64,000 nucleotides of DNA from Orthonyx spaldingii (taxonomy: Eukaryota; Chordata; Aves; Passeriformes; Orthonychidae). Position numbers and translations under genes: made by a program. Below, one piece after another: positions 53,615 through 64,000 of this stretch (the first letter of the stretch is position 1; every line of letters starts with the position of its first letter). Under the pieces are notes generated by a model that was not told the origin of the DNA, did not search any database, and saw only the letters and a list, made by a program, of their open reading frames with translations. The stretch spans positions 1,259,410 to 1,323,409 of the forward strand of contig VZTJ01000753.1 in the NCBI GenBank assembly GCA_013397795.1. Direction: 5' to 3'.

Positions 53615-56600
53615 CTGAAAGCTGTATAAATTTGATTAAGTGATTTCCCCCCTCCCCTCAGCTTTAACTAAACCATTCTTTTTTTGGTTTACAGCCAAAT
53701 AATAATATAGCAGGTGCTTTGAATTTAATGAGCAAGGACCTGATTTCTTTCCATGTTCATTTCATTACTATAGTTGACACCAGAAGTTCCAATTTCCCTT
53801 GTTTTATGAAAAATATATGAATACACATGTATCTGTTAAGTCCAAATGAAACTTCAGCAGCACTGGTAACTAACATGTTACACATTGCTAAATGGAAGTG
53901 TTATTAAATACAACAAATTTGTGCACAAAACTGAGACCCAAATACTTCAACCCAGATTGTCATGTCTATCTACAATTACTGTTCAGAAAACATGTACACT
54001 CAGGAAATTTTTTTTAATGCATGCAGCTTCTTAAATGGCATTTAAGAAGGGACTGTGGGCCAGAACTAACTTCCCAGAAACTTGGATGTGCACTAACTTA
54101 ATTTCCAGTTTCTAATTCTACCTTATTGCCAGCCTATAGGAAGAGATTGGAGTCGAATAAAGCTCTGAACACCCTTCCTGGCAGCAATCAGTTAGCTCTA
54201 CATGCGATTTCTGTAAGTCTGGAGAATAATCAACAATCACCTGCTGGCAGCTTCACTGCCAACTAAGCAGAAGGTAGCATAAACGTCTGAAAATTACCAT
54301 ACTTCATGGCCTAGGAAGGTGTTTACATACTATTACATACCATTTTGTAAATACTTCAGTTGCTAATCATCTTTATAAGGGACAAAATTGCTAAACCCTT
54401 TTCTGAAAGCAACATGAATAGAAGTCTTTTCTAAATCTTTGAAAATCCCTGTCTTTTAAAGAAAGGTCCAATCTGCATCAGAATGTCAATTACACTGCAA
54501 CTAGAAAATGCACAAAGGACTGTCTGTCCTGTTATTCATAAAGAAATGAAGAAATTAATTGCAGATTTCCAAAGCCGATTTCTAAGCATCTTCATTTACT
54601 TCCTCCTAGCCACACCTTCATTGCAATAAAAGAAGCTTTTTCATTAGCCACACAAAACTCTAAGATGATTTATAACTTCTTGATCTTCCCAAGAATTCTT
54701 ACTATAAAAGCCTAAAACCTACTACAACTACAATTGTACTGACAAATATATAGAGGAGGTAGTAGAGGAAAATCCATCATGGTGACAATCCATCACAAAA
54801 ATACCCCACCCAGAACATATAGGCCTAAAAACTTGAAATGGTCACTGCAGCCAGTACAAATTGTGGCAACTTGGAACAGCCAAGAATTAAGGTCCTTCTT
54901 TGTCTACTATTCCCCTCTGCATCAATAAACAAATTTTGAGAAGATATGCACTGGTTTTAATCACATACTGTAAAAGATGAGGTGGTTTTTGCACCAGTCG
55001 TAGGTCTGTTATCATCTCCATCATATTGAAAGCTTATCCAACAGATGCCCTCCTCTTACCCTCCAGTGGTTCTTTGTGCACTCAAGATTAACACACTAAC
55101 ACAATATTTTTTCTGTATTAACCAGCATGAGATATTTGGAGGAGTCTTTGTTGCCATAAAATAAAGAAAGTTGCATTAAAGGCATCCAAATTGTGTTCAC
55201 TTGCAGGGAACAAGACTAAAAGATGATGCCAGCACTTTGTGCAAGGTATTCCATGCAAAAACTAATTAAAGGGGTTGAAAAACGGTATTATAGGTAGTCT
55301 TTTGAAACTTCATTTAAAATTGGCTACCAATGATATGCTGAATGTCACCTTTTTCCAGTAAGAATGAACAACCTCTCTGATAATAATCTAAACCACTACA
55401 AAAAGCATAACCATTTTTAAAGTATTTAACAAACATGAACTCTCTGTTTGTCAACGGAAAGCAACAACTATTTTCCAAATTAATTAAATAGAATAACAAA
55501 TAGAACTGACACATAGATGATTTATCTAACTGAAGTTCACAAGATATATTTAGCCTATAGTAAAAGAAAGGGTGTCAGTTTTTGTTACATGATTCCAAGG
55601 TGACTGCTTATATTTTGAACTGCTAGGCTAATGCTAGCCTGAGCACAAATCTGTCTTTTATTTCATAATTAATTCTCAGTGTCAAAACCAGTAGATGTCT
55701 TTTTTTGTATCAACATACTCTGTCTGTTAATTATACCACCATAAAAATCAGACTTGAAATCAGAATAATGTTGTGACAGTATGAAAGCACATAAAGAGAT
55801 TTCTGAAGCAAATACCAAATTCAGGCTCAAGCAAGCAAGTAAGTGAGCTCCTGAACTCACTTGATTTTAAGACTTGGCTTCACAGAAACGTAGGTTTCTT
55901 TTAAGAGAATAAATACATGCAAAGTGAAACTGGTCATGCTGGTATCTTAATATGTAAACCAAACAGCATTATTTTCAATATACAAGGGTTGTATTTTATA
56001 TCATTCCTATCTACTTGTATAGAGAATGTAAAGTCCCTATGAACAGAGGCAAGTTTGTTTGGGGTAGAACGGTGACACAGAAAAGAAACTGCTGAAACAT
56101 ACAGTGGTGTGGGTCACTCTTAGAAGCCTACTGCCTACCAGCTGATTAAGAGTTGAGGTTCCAGAGTTGAATTCTTAAGAGTTAGACCCTATGACAGAAC
56201 TTCCCCAGGCCCTCCGCTCCTGTTGGACACCATCTCCAACGCAGTTAATAAAGCATGGCTGTGCACATCATACAACAATCTGGATTTCACTGTCACAGAG
56301 AGCTCTGAACACCCATTGCCCCTGAACTTCCTTGAAAGCAGAAAGCCTTGGAGAAACGCTGTCTTCCCATGACTGCTCCTGTGCTCTGCCTGATTGAAAA
56401 GGGAGGTAATTTCAATGACATACTCTAAATTCTCTCTGAACAGTGCTTCAGCTACTTTCTGTTGCAGTGTAATAAAATGGAGAAGTTCTCCAAGTATCTG
56501 CTGGGTTTACATCAAGCTAGGCCTGCACACTGGAGGATGTTTAGCTCTGCCACCTGAAAAACAGAGGAAGCTGAGGTTCTGCAGCACAGAGAATTTGTAT

Positions 56601-59600
56601 TGATGGTTCTCAAGTGTGCTCATCTTCCAGCTGTCAGCTTTCATCCAACGCAGATCCCAACTCCTTTCCTGAAACCTCACCCTGATATCTTGGTGTCAGT
56701 TTAACACTAACACAGTTCTAAAAGAACAAAACAAACCCAAATCACCTGTTTCTTGTTCCTGTTTCCAAAAGTTTTCAATAACCCTACAGAATTGTGACTA
56801 GCAGTGATACCAATGGCCCAGCCTTCCTTCCTTGCCTGCTATTCTCATCTTACACAAAAGTTCAAGTTTCAGATTTGAAGACTGCAGTATTAGTTGAATT
56901 CTACCACCAGTATCAAGAAATCTAATTCAAGCCTTCCATCATTTTTGATGCCCCTCAGACATTTTTATCCATTTTATTTCATGCCATCTCCTCCTCACTT
57001 GTTAGAGAAATCAGATTTCACATTTTTTTTACCTTTTTTTAAAATGCTTCTAGCATTAGCAGTTCTCTGACTTCTTCCTGTCTGTTGCGCACAGAACATT
57101 TTTCACAAACTCATCTGCACAGCTTTCACCCTTCCACCAGTTAATTCCCTTTGGAAGATCCTCATCTGCCATGCTGCCCATGGGAAATCCAGCTGATTTA
57201 TACTGACAAGTTAATTAAAACCCCCAACAGAACAGCTTATTCTTATTTACCAGCCAACAGTCACATATCCTGCTATGCTATTTCCCTCAATCTCCTTTGC
57301 ATGTATGTTTTTATCTCCCTGTGGCAGGAACAGTGTTTTTTACATTTGGAAAGTACCTATTACTTTGTGAGACTAACAGAAAACAAGTATAAGTATGTGA
57401 GACTTAAGTCCACAAGGAACAAAAATCTCAAGTTGTAAACACGCTAGAAATTACCGATAAACTCCAATTAAAATAGTAAAAATTAAATCTGCCAATGTTT
57501 TTGCTATCTTTTCTAGATTATACTAGGTCTAGCTTTGCTTTGTAATTTGCAACTCTTACTTTTAGTGAGATGATTCAACCCACTCAAATGCTAAGAATTG
57601 GGATGGGATGGTGCAAGCAAGTGGACAAATTCAAATCGAGAAATTTCTGTGAAATGCTCAACTACTTCTCTAGGTGGAAAAGAGCAGGATCAACCGAGGA
57701 TATGCATGCTCTTACCCTCCCCTCCTTTAGGGACTGCAAGCTGTTTTAAGCCAGTTTGGCTGTTCTATTTAATTCTCCTTAGGATACTGAACAAATTGTT
57801 AACCTTCAGGGTGCTGGTAGGGGGAGATTACAATAGAATGTTTCAAATTCTTTAATTAAACAAATCCTATGCTGCTGACTTAACCTATTCCACCTTGAAC
57901 AAGAAAGATGAAAACAAAATCTAAAAGCCAACAAGCTTAATCACAAGAAAACTTAATATACATTAGGAAAAAGAATCCAAGAAAACATTTCCCTTAAGAA
58001 TGACATTATCAATAAGTTTAGATGAATTATTACAGTGAAAGTTTTCAATTCATTTACACTATCGGCATTATTAATTTGAAACTATATTTCATAATAAATT
58101 TTTAAAGAACCTCATGCCTATTAAGTAGTTTCATAGAATATACCAACAGAAAGATGTTCATTTTAAGTGAAAACAAAGCTTAGCTTTTAAAAATATTAAT
58201 TTCTTGACTTACTTGCGATGAGGTAATACAAATAAATTATATGCATTAAAAGACACATTTGGTCACTTTATTGAAGTCCCAGTTACATTCTCTTGTCTAT
58301 CTGACAACTGGCTGGATGAAATTAATTTAACAAGGGAGCTGAATGCATATGAAAAAGAAAATGGAATAAGGATGTGGCACTTGCCAATATTTCCAAAAAA
58401 TGTTGAAGTTCCACTCGCTCATACATTAAGAATAAGTTATTACACATACAACATTATGAAATAAAAATATTTTAATACAAGAATTTAGCATACTAAATTT
58501 AGCACTTAGTACAACTCTTATTATGAGTTTAGATATAGAGGCAATTCATGTTTCTAAAACTACAGATCAACATCCTTAACTACAGGGTTTTCCTTCAGTT
58601 ACAGATCAGGGGAAAACTTTAAAAAATGTGTAGTTAAGTGTAGAATACTATTTTAATGCTTTCTCGGCTTTTTTTCCAGAAGCCGCAAATCAATATGATC
58701 AAGAATTAAAAAAAAAAAAAAAGCATTTTTATTTACAGCAAAGCAGTCTATTAATTTTTAGAGTAAAGGAATAGCTCCTCAAGCACATTTCATATATTAG
58801 ACCAGGTTCTTAGAAAGCGTAATCATTTTGGGACCTTCCCTTACTTTAAAGTGAAAGTCAAACACCTACATGGCTTGGCAACATTCTTGCCTTATACTGA
58901 AGACAACTTCCCTGCTAAACAGGAAATGCTCTGTTTGAGGTTTTTTCTCAGCTCTGTCCCCTTCTGCTTTCTACCTATCACTCATACAGGAACATTAAGA
59001 GGCCAAGCTAATACATTAGACAGAGGAGTGTTAATGGCTGAGCTCCCTATAATTGTTCAACAGCTTTAGAGAGTGAAGGTTTTGGATAGAGGATAAAAAG
59101 AGCAGCTTTGATAAGGCAGTCAAGCCAGGCTGTAGACTCTGGTTAATATTCCTGACTGATTTAATAGTGGTAATTCCCAAGATAGGCATTGCTTCTGATG
59201 TAGGACTACCAAAGCACTTGAATTTAAATGTTTCCCTGTAAAATTTAAGCACTTGGTCAAGTGCATAAATCTCTATCAAGAGACTGCATGCACCTTTTCA
59301 ATATTGAGTACTATTCAGTTAGCCAAAAGACTAAGTGAGATTAAGTCTCTGCCAAAACTAGTTCTTAACCATTCAATTAAGTCTGACATGCTTTAAGAGA
59401 CAAAAGGTGTTTAATCAGTTGTTACAGGTTTTTCTGATAGCTTGAGTATGTGCACTGTACCCTGTTCTTACTCAAGTCAGTCCCCAAAACTTCTGCAATA
59501 TTACTTCAAGTCCATGAAAGGCAACACAGCATAATTCCCATTTCCAGACTGGATACACATTGGTGCCAAAAATAAACATGAAGATAATAGGAAAGACAAA

Positions 59601-60262
59601 GTAAAGCTGGATGGTAATATGAAAGATGGTCATTAGTCCATCAAACCTAGACAGGTTTCCAAACAACTTGATAGTCTCATTTCTCAATTTTGCCTTAATC
59701 AAAAACTAAAGGTAAAATCCCATCAGGAAACAGTTTGTCCTGAATAACTCATTTACTGTTAAAAGAGGCTGTCCTGCATACCCTTTCTCCATCTCGCTGC
59801 CAGCTTCACATTCACGTGTCAGAGGTGATGTTTCTCCCCTTCTCCAGATTACTCCCAACTCAGTAAGATGACAACAAAGTTAACCTCAAAAGAAAAGACT
59901 GTGGTTTTTATTGCTGTTTTCCACCAGTGGATCAAGGCAACTCAAAAATCAGTTATAATTCAGAGCTCTGGCAAAATGTAGGACAGGAACCACATGGCCT
60001 AGAGCAGGTAGGTTAAGATCTAGGAGAGAATTAAAGAAAGCAAGAAACGAAGCAAGCTTTTGCCTTCCAGTGGCAGGAAACCACAGGATCAACTCAGCCA
60101 CCCTGGAGACCTGACATTTCAAATTTTCAGTCATGTTTTCCTTAAATATTAGAAAGCCACAATATCCATTTCAATTCTCATTAACTGAAAGACTGAAATG
60201 TCTTTGAAAACAGTATTTTGTTTCCTTCAAGCCTCCCACATAATTCACATAATGCATCACAC
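53615..60262. other. Unassigned sequence, presumed intron between e3 and e4
   Basis: Mostly featureless. The block 56746-56783 on the minus strand has the phases to bridge e3 and e4 but is only 38 bp. Minus-strand open frames near 59.8 and 60.0 kb look protein-like but lack paired splice sites. Confidence 0.5.
58708..58722. repeat. Poly(A) tract
   Basis: About fifteen consecutive A after GAATT. No adjacent retroposon body was recognised. Confidence 0.75.
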
Positions 60263-60376
60263 CTGGAAGAGGCTTACTGAGCTTGTGTGACCCACTACCA
60301 TTCAGTAAACAATTCACATGCAGAACGGCCTCCCTTTGCATCAAACGAATTGTGTTATAATGGAATGAGTGTGATA
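60263..60376 (-). CDS. Coding exon e3, unidentified minus-strand gene
   Basis: The 114-bp block lies within one of the longest minus-strand open frames here (about 106 codons, 60171-60491). The acceptor is pyrimidine-rich (CAATTCTTTCAAG) and the donor is CCAG|GTGTGA. The reading starts with two bases and ends with one, and 37 whole codons include TIRLMQREAVLHVNCLLNGS. The length is a multiple of three, so the exon could be skipped without frame loss. It fits e2 in phase but not e4 directly. A candidate linker at 56746-56783 would restore phase. Function unknown. Confidence 0.38.
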
Positions 60377-60695
60377 CTTGAAAGAATTGCTTACAATTGC
60401 ACATACAAGAGAAAAAGATAGCTAAGTCTAAATTAAGATGTTGGCTATGAAGTTTCCAATAGGACCTTGACATGACTGTTGACCTACTCATGACATGATC
60501 ACACCAGTAAGGATTTGGAATTCTATTAGTATTACCAGAGGAAAAAAGTCAAGGAGTCATCAGGAAAATAAATCTATATCTGCTACTCCATCAGCCAATT
60601 ACTGTTGTTAAAGTGGAATTAGATGAGTATTGACAATGTGAAGGGGATAAGGATTAAGCAGATGACAGAGCATACAGCTAGCATTGCTGTTCTGG

Positions 60696-60710
60696 TTTTT
60701 TTTTTTTTTT
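60696..60710. repeat. Poly(T) tract
   Basis: Fifteen T followed by CCTCCCTACAG, a pyrimidine-rich acceptor-like run on the plus strand. The following sequence (AAAGCCTTAAAAAACC) gives no convincing exon. Confidence 0.75.
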
Positions 60711-61178
60711 CCTCCCTACAGAAAGCCTTAAAAAACCTCAGATGGGAAAGGAATATACTATACAGAATACAGTGTTGTAACTCTGATCATGTCCTGAAGT
60801 AGCAGTTATATACATTAGCCTTCCAGCCAATCACAAAACCAGGCCAAACCCTAAATACAGTATTGGAGTTCACTAAGGCAAGAGTTTGACATGACATTAA
60901 CTTGACAACTCACTTCAACCTCAATTATCTGAATGCCATGAAGTAATGCAATTAAATTATGTTAGAGGTATTTTTCTTAGTTCTTAAGAATTGTGTCAAT
61001 GTAATAAATGAAACCATAAAATTTTCTCAGTTAAATGAGGCAATCTTCATGAAGTCAGTGGACTTCTAAGCAGCTAACTTCACAGCTATTTTGTAAATCT
61101 TTTTGAATACTGGAAGTAATGGGAAAAAGGGTAGACCTGAAATTCTTACTGATTATTTATTTCGGCTGATATACCTAC

Positions 61179-61224
61179 CAGGCTGCAATCTGGCTTTAGC
61201 ATTGGCTACAATCTCCATTACTTT
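61179..61224 (-). CDS. Coding exon e2, unidentified minus-strand gene
   Basis: A 46-bp block follows an acceptor ending TTTAAAAAG and encodes KVMEIVANAKARLQP, a helix-like sequence in phase with e1. Two overlapping donors are present. CCTG|GTAGGT ends the exon at 61179 and leaves one base, matching the phase needed by e3. TAG|GTATAT ends it 4 bases later at 61175 and would shift the frame. The first is chosen because it keeps e3 open. The block is short, so openness alone proves little. Function unknown. Confidence 0.33.
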
Positions 61225-61653
61225 CTTTTTAAACACAGATACACATGTAAAGAGTGTATTTCTATGTGGAACAAACATTACACAAAAACCTGGCAAACAA
61301 CTTCTTCCTGTGGTCTAGATTCCCCAAACACTCAACTTCTTTAGTGTAATATACGGGACATAAGTCAATCAGTGTAAATGAGTGATACTGAAGCTGTGTG
61401 AAGGTAATATAAATTTTAACTGTTTGCAATTATTACTGAGGATGCTAATAACGCTGAAAAATATAGGGAAAAAAACCCCAGGCAGATTGTGTCAAATTCT
61501 CTTTTGAATAAAATCCTTATTATCTCCGAATGTCATTATTTTTAAATAATGAAAAATATTTATTTCCAGCAAAAGTGTTAAATTCCTTCAGAATTACACT
61601 GCTATTGATGCCGTTTTGGGTTTTGCCTTTTTTTCCTTATAGATTCTCTCTAT

Positions 61654-62120
61654 TGTTTACACTTGTATTTGTAGCCTATTATATTGGTGACCAGTTTCCC
61701 CAGTAGTTTTCCATGGTCTTCCCTAAGCAAAAAGACAAAACAAATTCCAGAACTCCAAGCCCCAGGGTGTACAAGGCCCCTATCCTATCTTGGTTCTTCC
61801 TGGCTACCAAAGTTGAAAACAACTCTTCGAGACACATTTTCATAAACAAAGTACAACTAGTACCAAAGGAGGGACTCCAGAGAAGGGGCTTGATGTGGAG
61901 AAGAATTGCATCGCCACTTGTGCTCCTAATTAGTACTTTTTATCAATTATGCTAATTTCCTAAAACTTATGAACTGTATGTACCCCTGTGGGGGATGGGC
62001 TTTTGTGGACACTCTTCCGTAACTGCTCCTGGAGGCCTCCAAATAAAGATCCACCTTTATATTACCTCCTGTACTAAAAACTATCTTGAGTTTCATTTCC
62101 AAGTTAAAAAAAAGGCAACA
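61654..62120 (+). mobile_element. Solo LTR of an endogenous retrovirus
   Basis: The 467-bp element starts TGTTTACACTTG and ends AAAAAAGGCAACA, giving matching terminal inverted repeats (TGTT/AACA). It is flanked on both sides by CTAT (61650-61653 and 62121-62124), a 4-bp target-site duplication as made by gammaretrovirus-like (ERV1) integrases. A polyadenylation signal AATAAA lies at 62042-62047, followed by a U5-like tail (CTTGAGTTTCATTTCC). No primer-binding site, gag, pol or env follows, so this is a recombined solo LTR. It lies antisense within the putative intron between e1 and e2. Confidence 0.75.
62042..62047 (+). promoter_or_regulatory. LTR polyadenylation signal AATAAA
   Basis: Canonical AATAAA inside the solo LTR, about 73 bases before its 3' boundary, as expected for the R region. 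On the plus strand it is antisense to the putative minus-strand gene, so it would not terminate that transcript. Confidence 0.6.
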
Positions 62121-62194
62121 CTATAATATAGTTTTCCTCCTTGATCAGAAGTACTGAACAATGAACTCTATCTATGCAAACCAAAGAAACGTAC

Positions 62195-62268
62195 CATATT
62201 CAAGCAACTTAGTAGCATTGTATGAATCAGCTTGTTTATTTGGTCCAAATAAACATCAAGATGGGCAG
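62195..62268 (-). CDS. Coding exon e1, unidentified minus-strand gene
   Basis: On the minus strand a pyrimidine-rich acceptor (CTTCTACTGTCAG) precedes a 74-bp block that ends in ATG followed by the donor GTACGT. Only one frame is open. It begins with two bases completing a codon and ends on a codon boundary. The encoded 24 residues include DVYLDQINKLIHTMLLSCLN, an amphipathic, helix-like stretch. It joins e2 in frame. The block lies just 75 bp beyond the solo LTR at 61654-62120, which would sit in the following intron. No protein family is recognised. A chance open frame of this length is possible, so support rests on the good splice sites. Confidence 0.4.
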
Positions 62269-64000
62269 CTGACAGTAGAAGGTAAGAGGAAAATGGACGG
62301 AATGAAATCACCAAACTTCTAGAGATTAAAATTCCAAGTGATGCATAAAAAAGATAGCATGAAGATGCATGCATAGTAATTATTTAATTTTATTTAATAG
62401 TTATTAGTGCTCTTGGATGCAAATGTGCTTTATATGCAGTTCAAATTCAAAGAATTAGTCTGCTGTCATTTCTGTTTGTGCTTCACTTGACTAAACCTAG
62501 CAGAGACCCAATTCTTATTCTGGGCTACCAGAAAGCAAATGTCTGCTTCCACCTTGACCCATCATTCTTGGAACTCAAGGGACCTGCCCTTCTTGAAAAT
62601 TTGCCAAGAATTTTCTTGGCATTATCTTTTATCGGTACCTCAGGGAAATTTAACCTTAGACACTATTAAAACAGGAAAACACAACATTTTTAGAATATTC
62701 AGACAAAGTTAAAGTAAGTCTTAGAGGTCACTACAGCCATAGGTCTAGATACATAAAAAATTAAAAAAATCAGTATGGCTTCTGTTGGAGAAAAGCTCCG
62801 AGTATAATTAACTGAAATATAAATAACATTGTCTAAAATAATTAAGGATAACAGAGGCCACTAATTACTAAACATAAATGACCTGACCAGCAAATCAATA
62901 AAATCAGTGCTTCTGAAGTTTCTATTTTAACTATCTCTACCTGTTCATGATGTGTTCTGAGGGGAGATAAAGCAAACTGGAAAAAAAATCAAGCAACTCT
63001 ACGTGGTTTCTTACAGCTTTACACCTGACATTTAAGTGACTTTGAGGTCTAACGAAGGCACAAACACTGATCAAATGTTCAAGCATTTATAAGGTTACCC
63101 CCACATGGGTTTCTCTCATGCTAATAACTAAGTTTATGCCAAAAGCCTTTCCTCAAGGGAGTTAATAAATTTAGGTTTGTCACTTAAACTGGCTACATCT
63201 TTTCACAAAACTTGAGGTATTTAATAATCATTTACATCTGAATGACTGTCAAATTTAAGTGGAGTGTCAAATTAACTTGGAATTTCCTGAAGATATTGGA
63301 GTGAGGCAAGAAGGAAGAAAGAAAAGTGATGACAGCACACATCACTTCCACAGAAAACCTAGGCAAAAAAAGGCAATAAAAAATTGGCTTTCCACTAGAG
63401 AATGACAGTGGATAACACACCTCTCCCCCTCTTCTTGACAAAACAGATTTATTACACTGGAAAAAATAGGAGTACTAACTCCACAGAATGTATCATCAAC
63501 AATGGAGGTTATACAAATCTAGATGTACATTTCAATTATTACAGAAAATCTAAGATAAGATGCCTAGAAGTTCAAAGTAATGTCATTTAGAGAGACAAAG
63601 AAAGATGTCGAATTTTTAAGTCATAGTAACTCTACTGATCTACAGCAGCTCTGGACAAACATATTTTTCTTGCCTGTGTACAGAGCAAACATTGCAGACC
63701 TCACAGCATGGACCTCACATGTTCCACTGCTATGAGGCTCTGGCAATCACTCTCAACTTACCCTAAGCACAGAAACTATATACCCAATTTCCAGAAGTGT
63801 CTCTACATGGCTGCCCAATGTCACTCTAATGAAGATTTTTTTAACAGTCCATGAAAATATTTCTACTATTTTCCTTTTCTTCCTTAATCTACAATTTCCA
63901 CTTAAACAAACCATCTGCTATCATAATTCCTTCTTGCAGCTTGCTGCAAGTATTCAGATTTAAAATTAGTACTGTAGCAAAAGAGATATTTACATTCAGA
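62269..64000. other. Unassigned sequence at the right edge
   Basis: No repeat or exon with paired splice sites was found. The short open frames at 62478-62669 and 63232-63590 are unsupported. Confidence 0.55.

Larger units (their letters stand above)
4251..62268 (-). other. Putative multi-exon gene locus, identity not recognised
   Basis: Thirteen exon-like blocks on the minus strand span this interval, listed individually as exons e1-e13 in transcript order (high to low coordinate). Phases join cleanly for e1-e2-e3, e4-e5-e6-e7, e8-e9 and e10-e11-e12-e13. They do not join directly for e3-e4, e7-e8 and e9-e10, so either further small exons are missing or some blocks are false. No start codon exon, stop codon or polyadenylation site was placed with confidence, so both ends probably lie outside the window or are unrecognised. 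Only the e10-e13 group is reasonably firm. Splice sites and open frames are seen directly; that they form one gene is inference. Confidence 0.4.

Noticed and set aside
1..64000. tRNA, rRNA, CRISPR array or bacterial operon structure
   Set aside because: None was seen; the base composition, CR1 and LTR content and splice signals indicate vertebrate nuclear DNA.

Overview
This window looks like bird nuclear DNA, probably intronic and intergenic. It is AT-rich and intron-like, has no operon structure, and carries several CR1 LINE fragments with the avian 3' signature (GGTTGGA...GATCTT...GGTCTTTTCCAACC...). It also holds one well-delimited solo LTR. CR1 also occurs in other sauropsids, so a turtle or crocodilian is not formally excluded. 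No long ORF is a full gene. No CpG island, rRNA, tRNA or CRISPR array was seen.

Minus strand: I find a series of short exon-like blocks from about 62.3 kb down to 4.25 kb. Each has an AG acceptor, a GT donor and a single open reading frame that I read by eye. The best-supported group is 23669-23733, 21272-21311, 18112-18182 and 4251-4333. These four join in a continuous frame and encode a basic, Ser/Thr-rich segment. Upstream blocks at 26053-26190, 42927-43034, 44988-45076, 46284-46332, 47448-47610, 53520-53614, 60263-60376, 61179-61224 and 62195-62268 are less certain. Many, but not all, neighbouring pairs are in phase. I could not recognise the gene, and some blocks may be chance.

Plus strand: a second, weaker set of exon-like blocks lies at 6348-6400, 7994-8054, 14351-14421, 17789-17898 and 32706-32789. 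These interleave with the minus-strand blocks. If real, two genes overlap on opposite strands.

Repeats: CR1 fragments lie at about 19.74-20.0 kb (-), 27.2-27.4 kb (-), 27.56-28.08 kb (-), 28.87-28.95 kb (+), 43.09-43.18 kb (+) and 52.0-52.85 kb (+). The last one retains a piece of reverse transcriptase with a large internal deletion. A solo LTR lies at 61654-62120, bounded by TGTT/AACA ends and a 4-bp CTAT duplication. The remaining sequence is unassigned AT-rich DNA with short microsatellites and A/T tracts.
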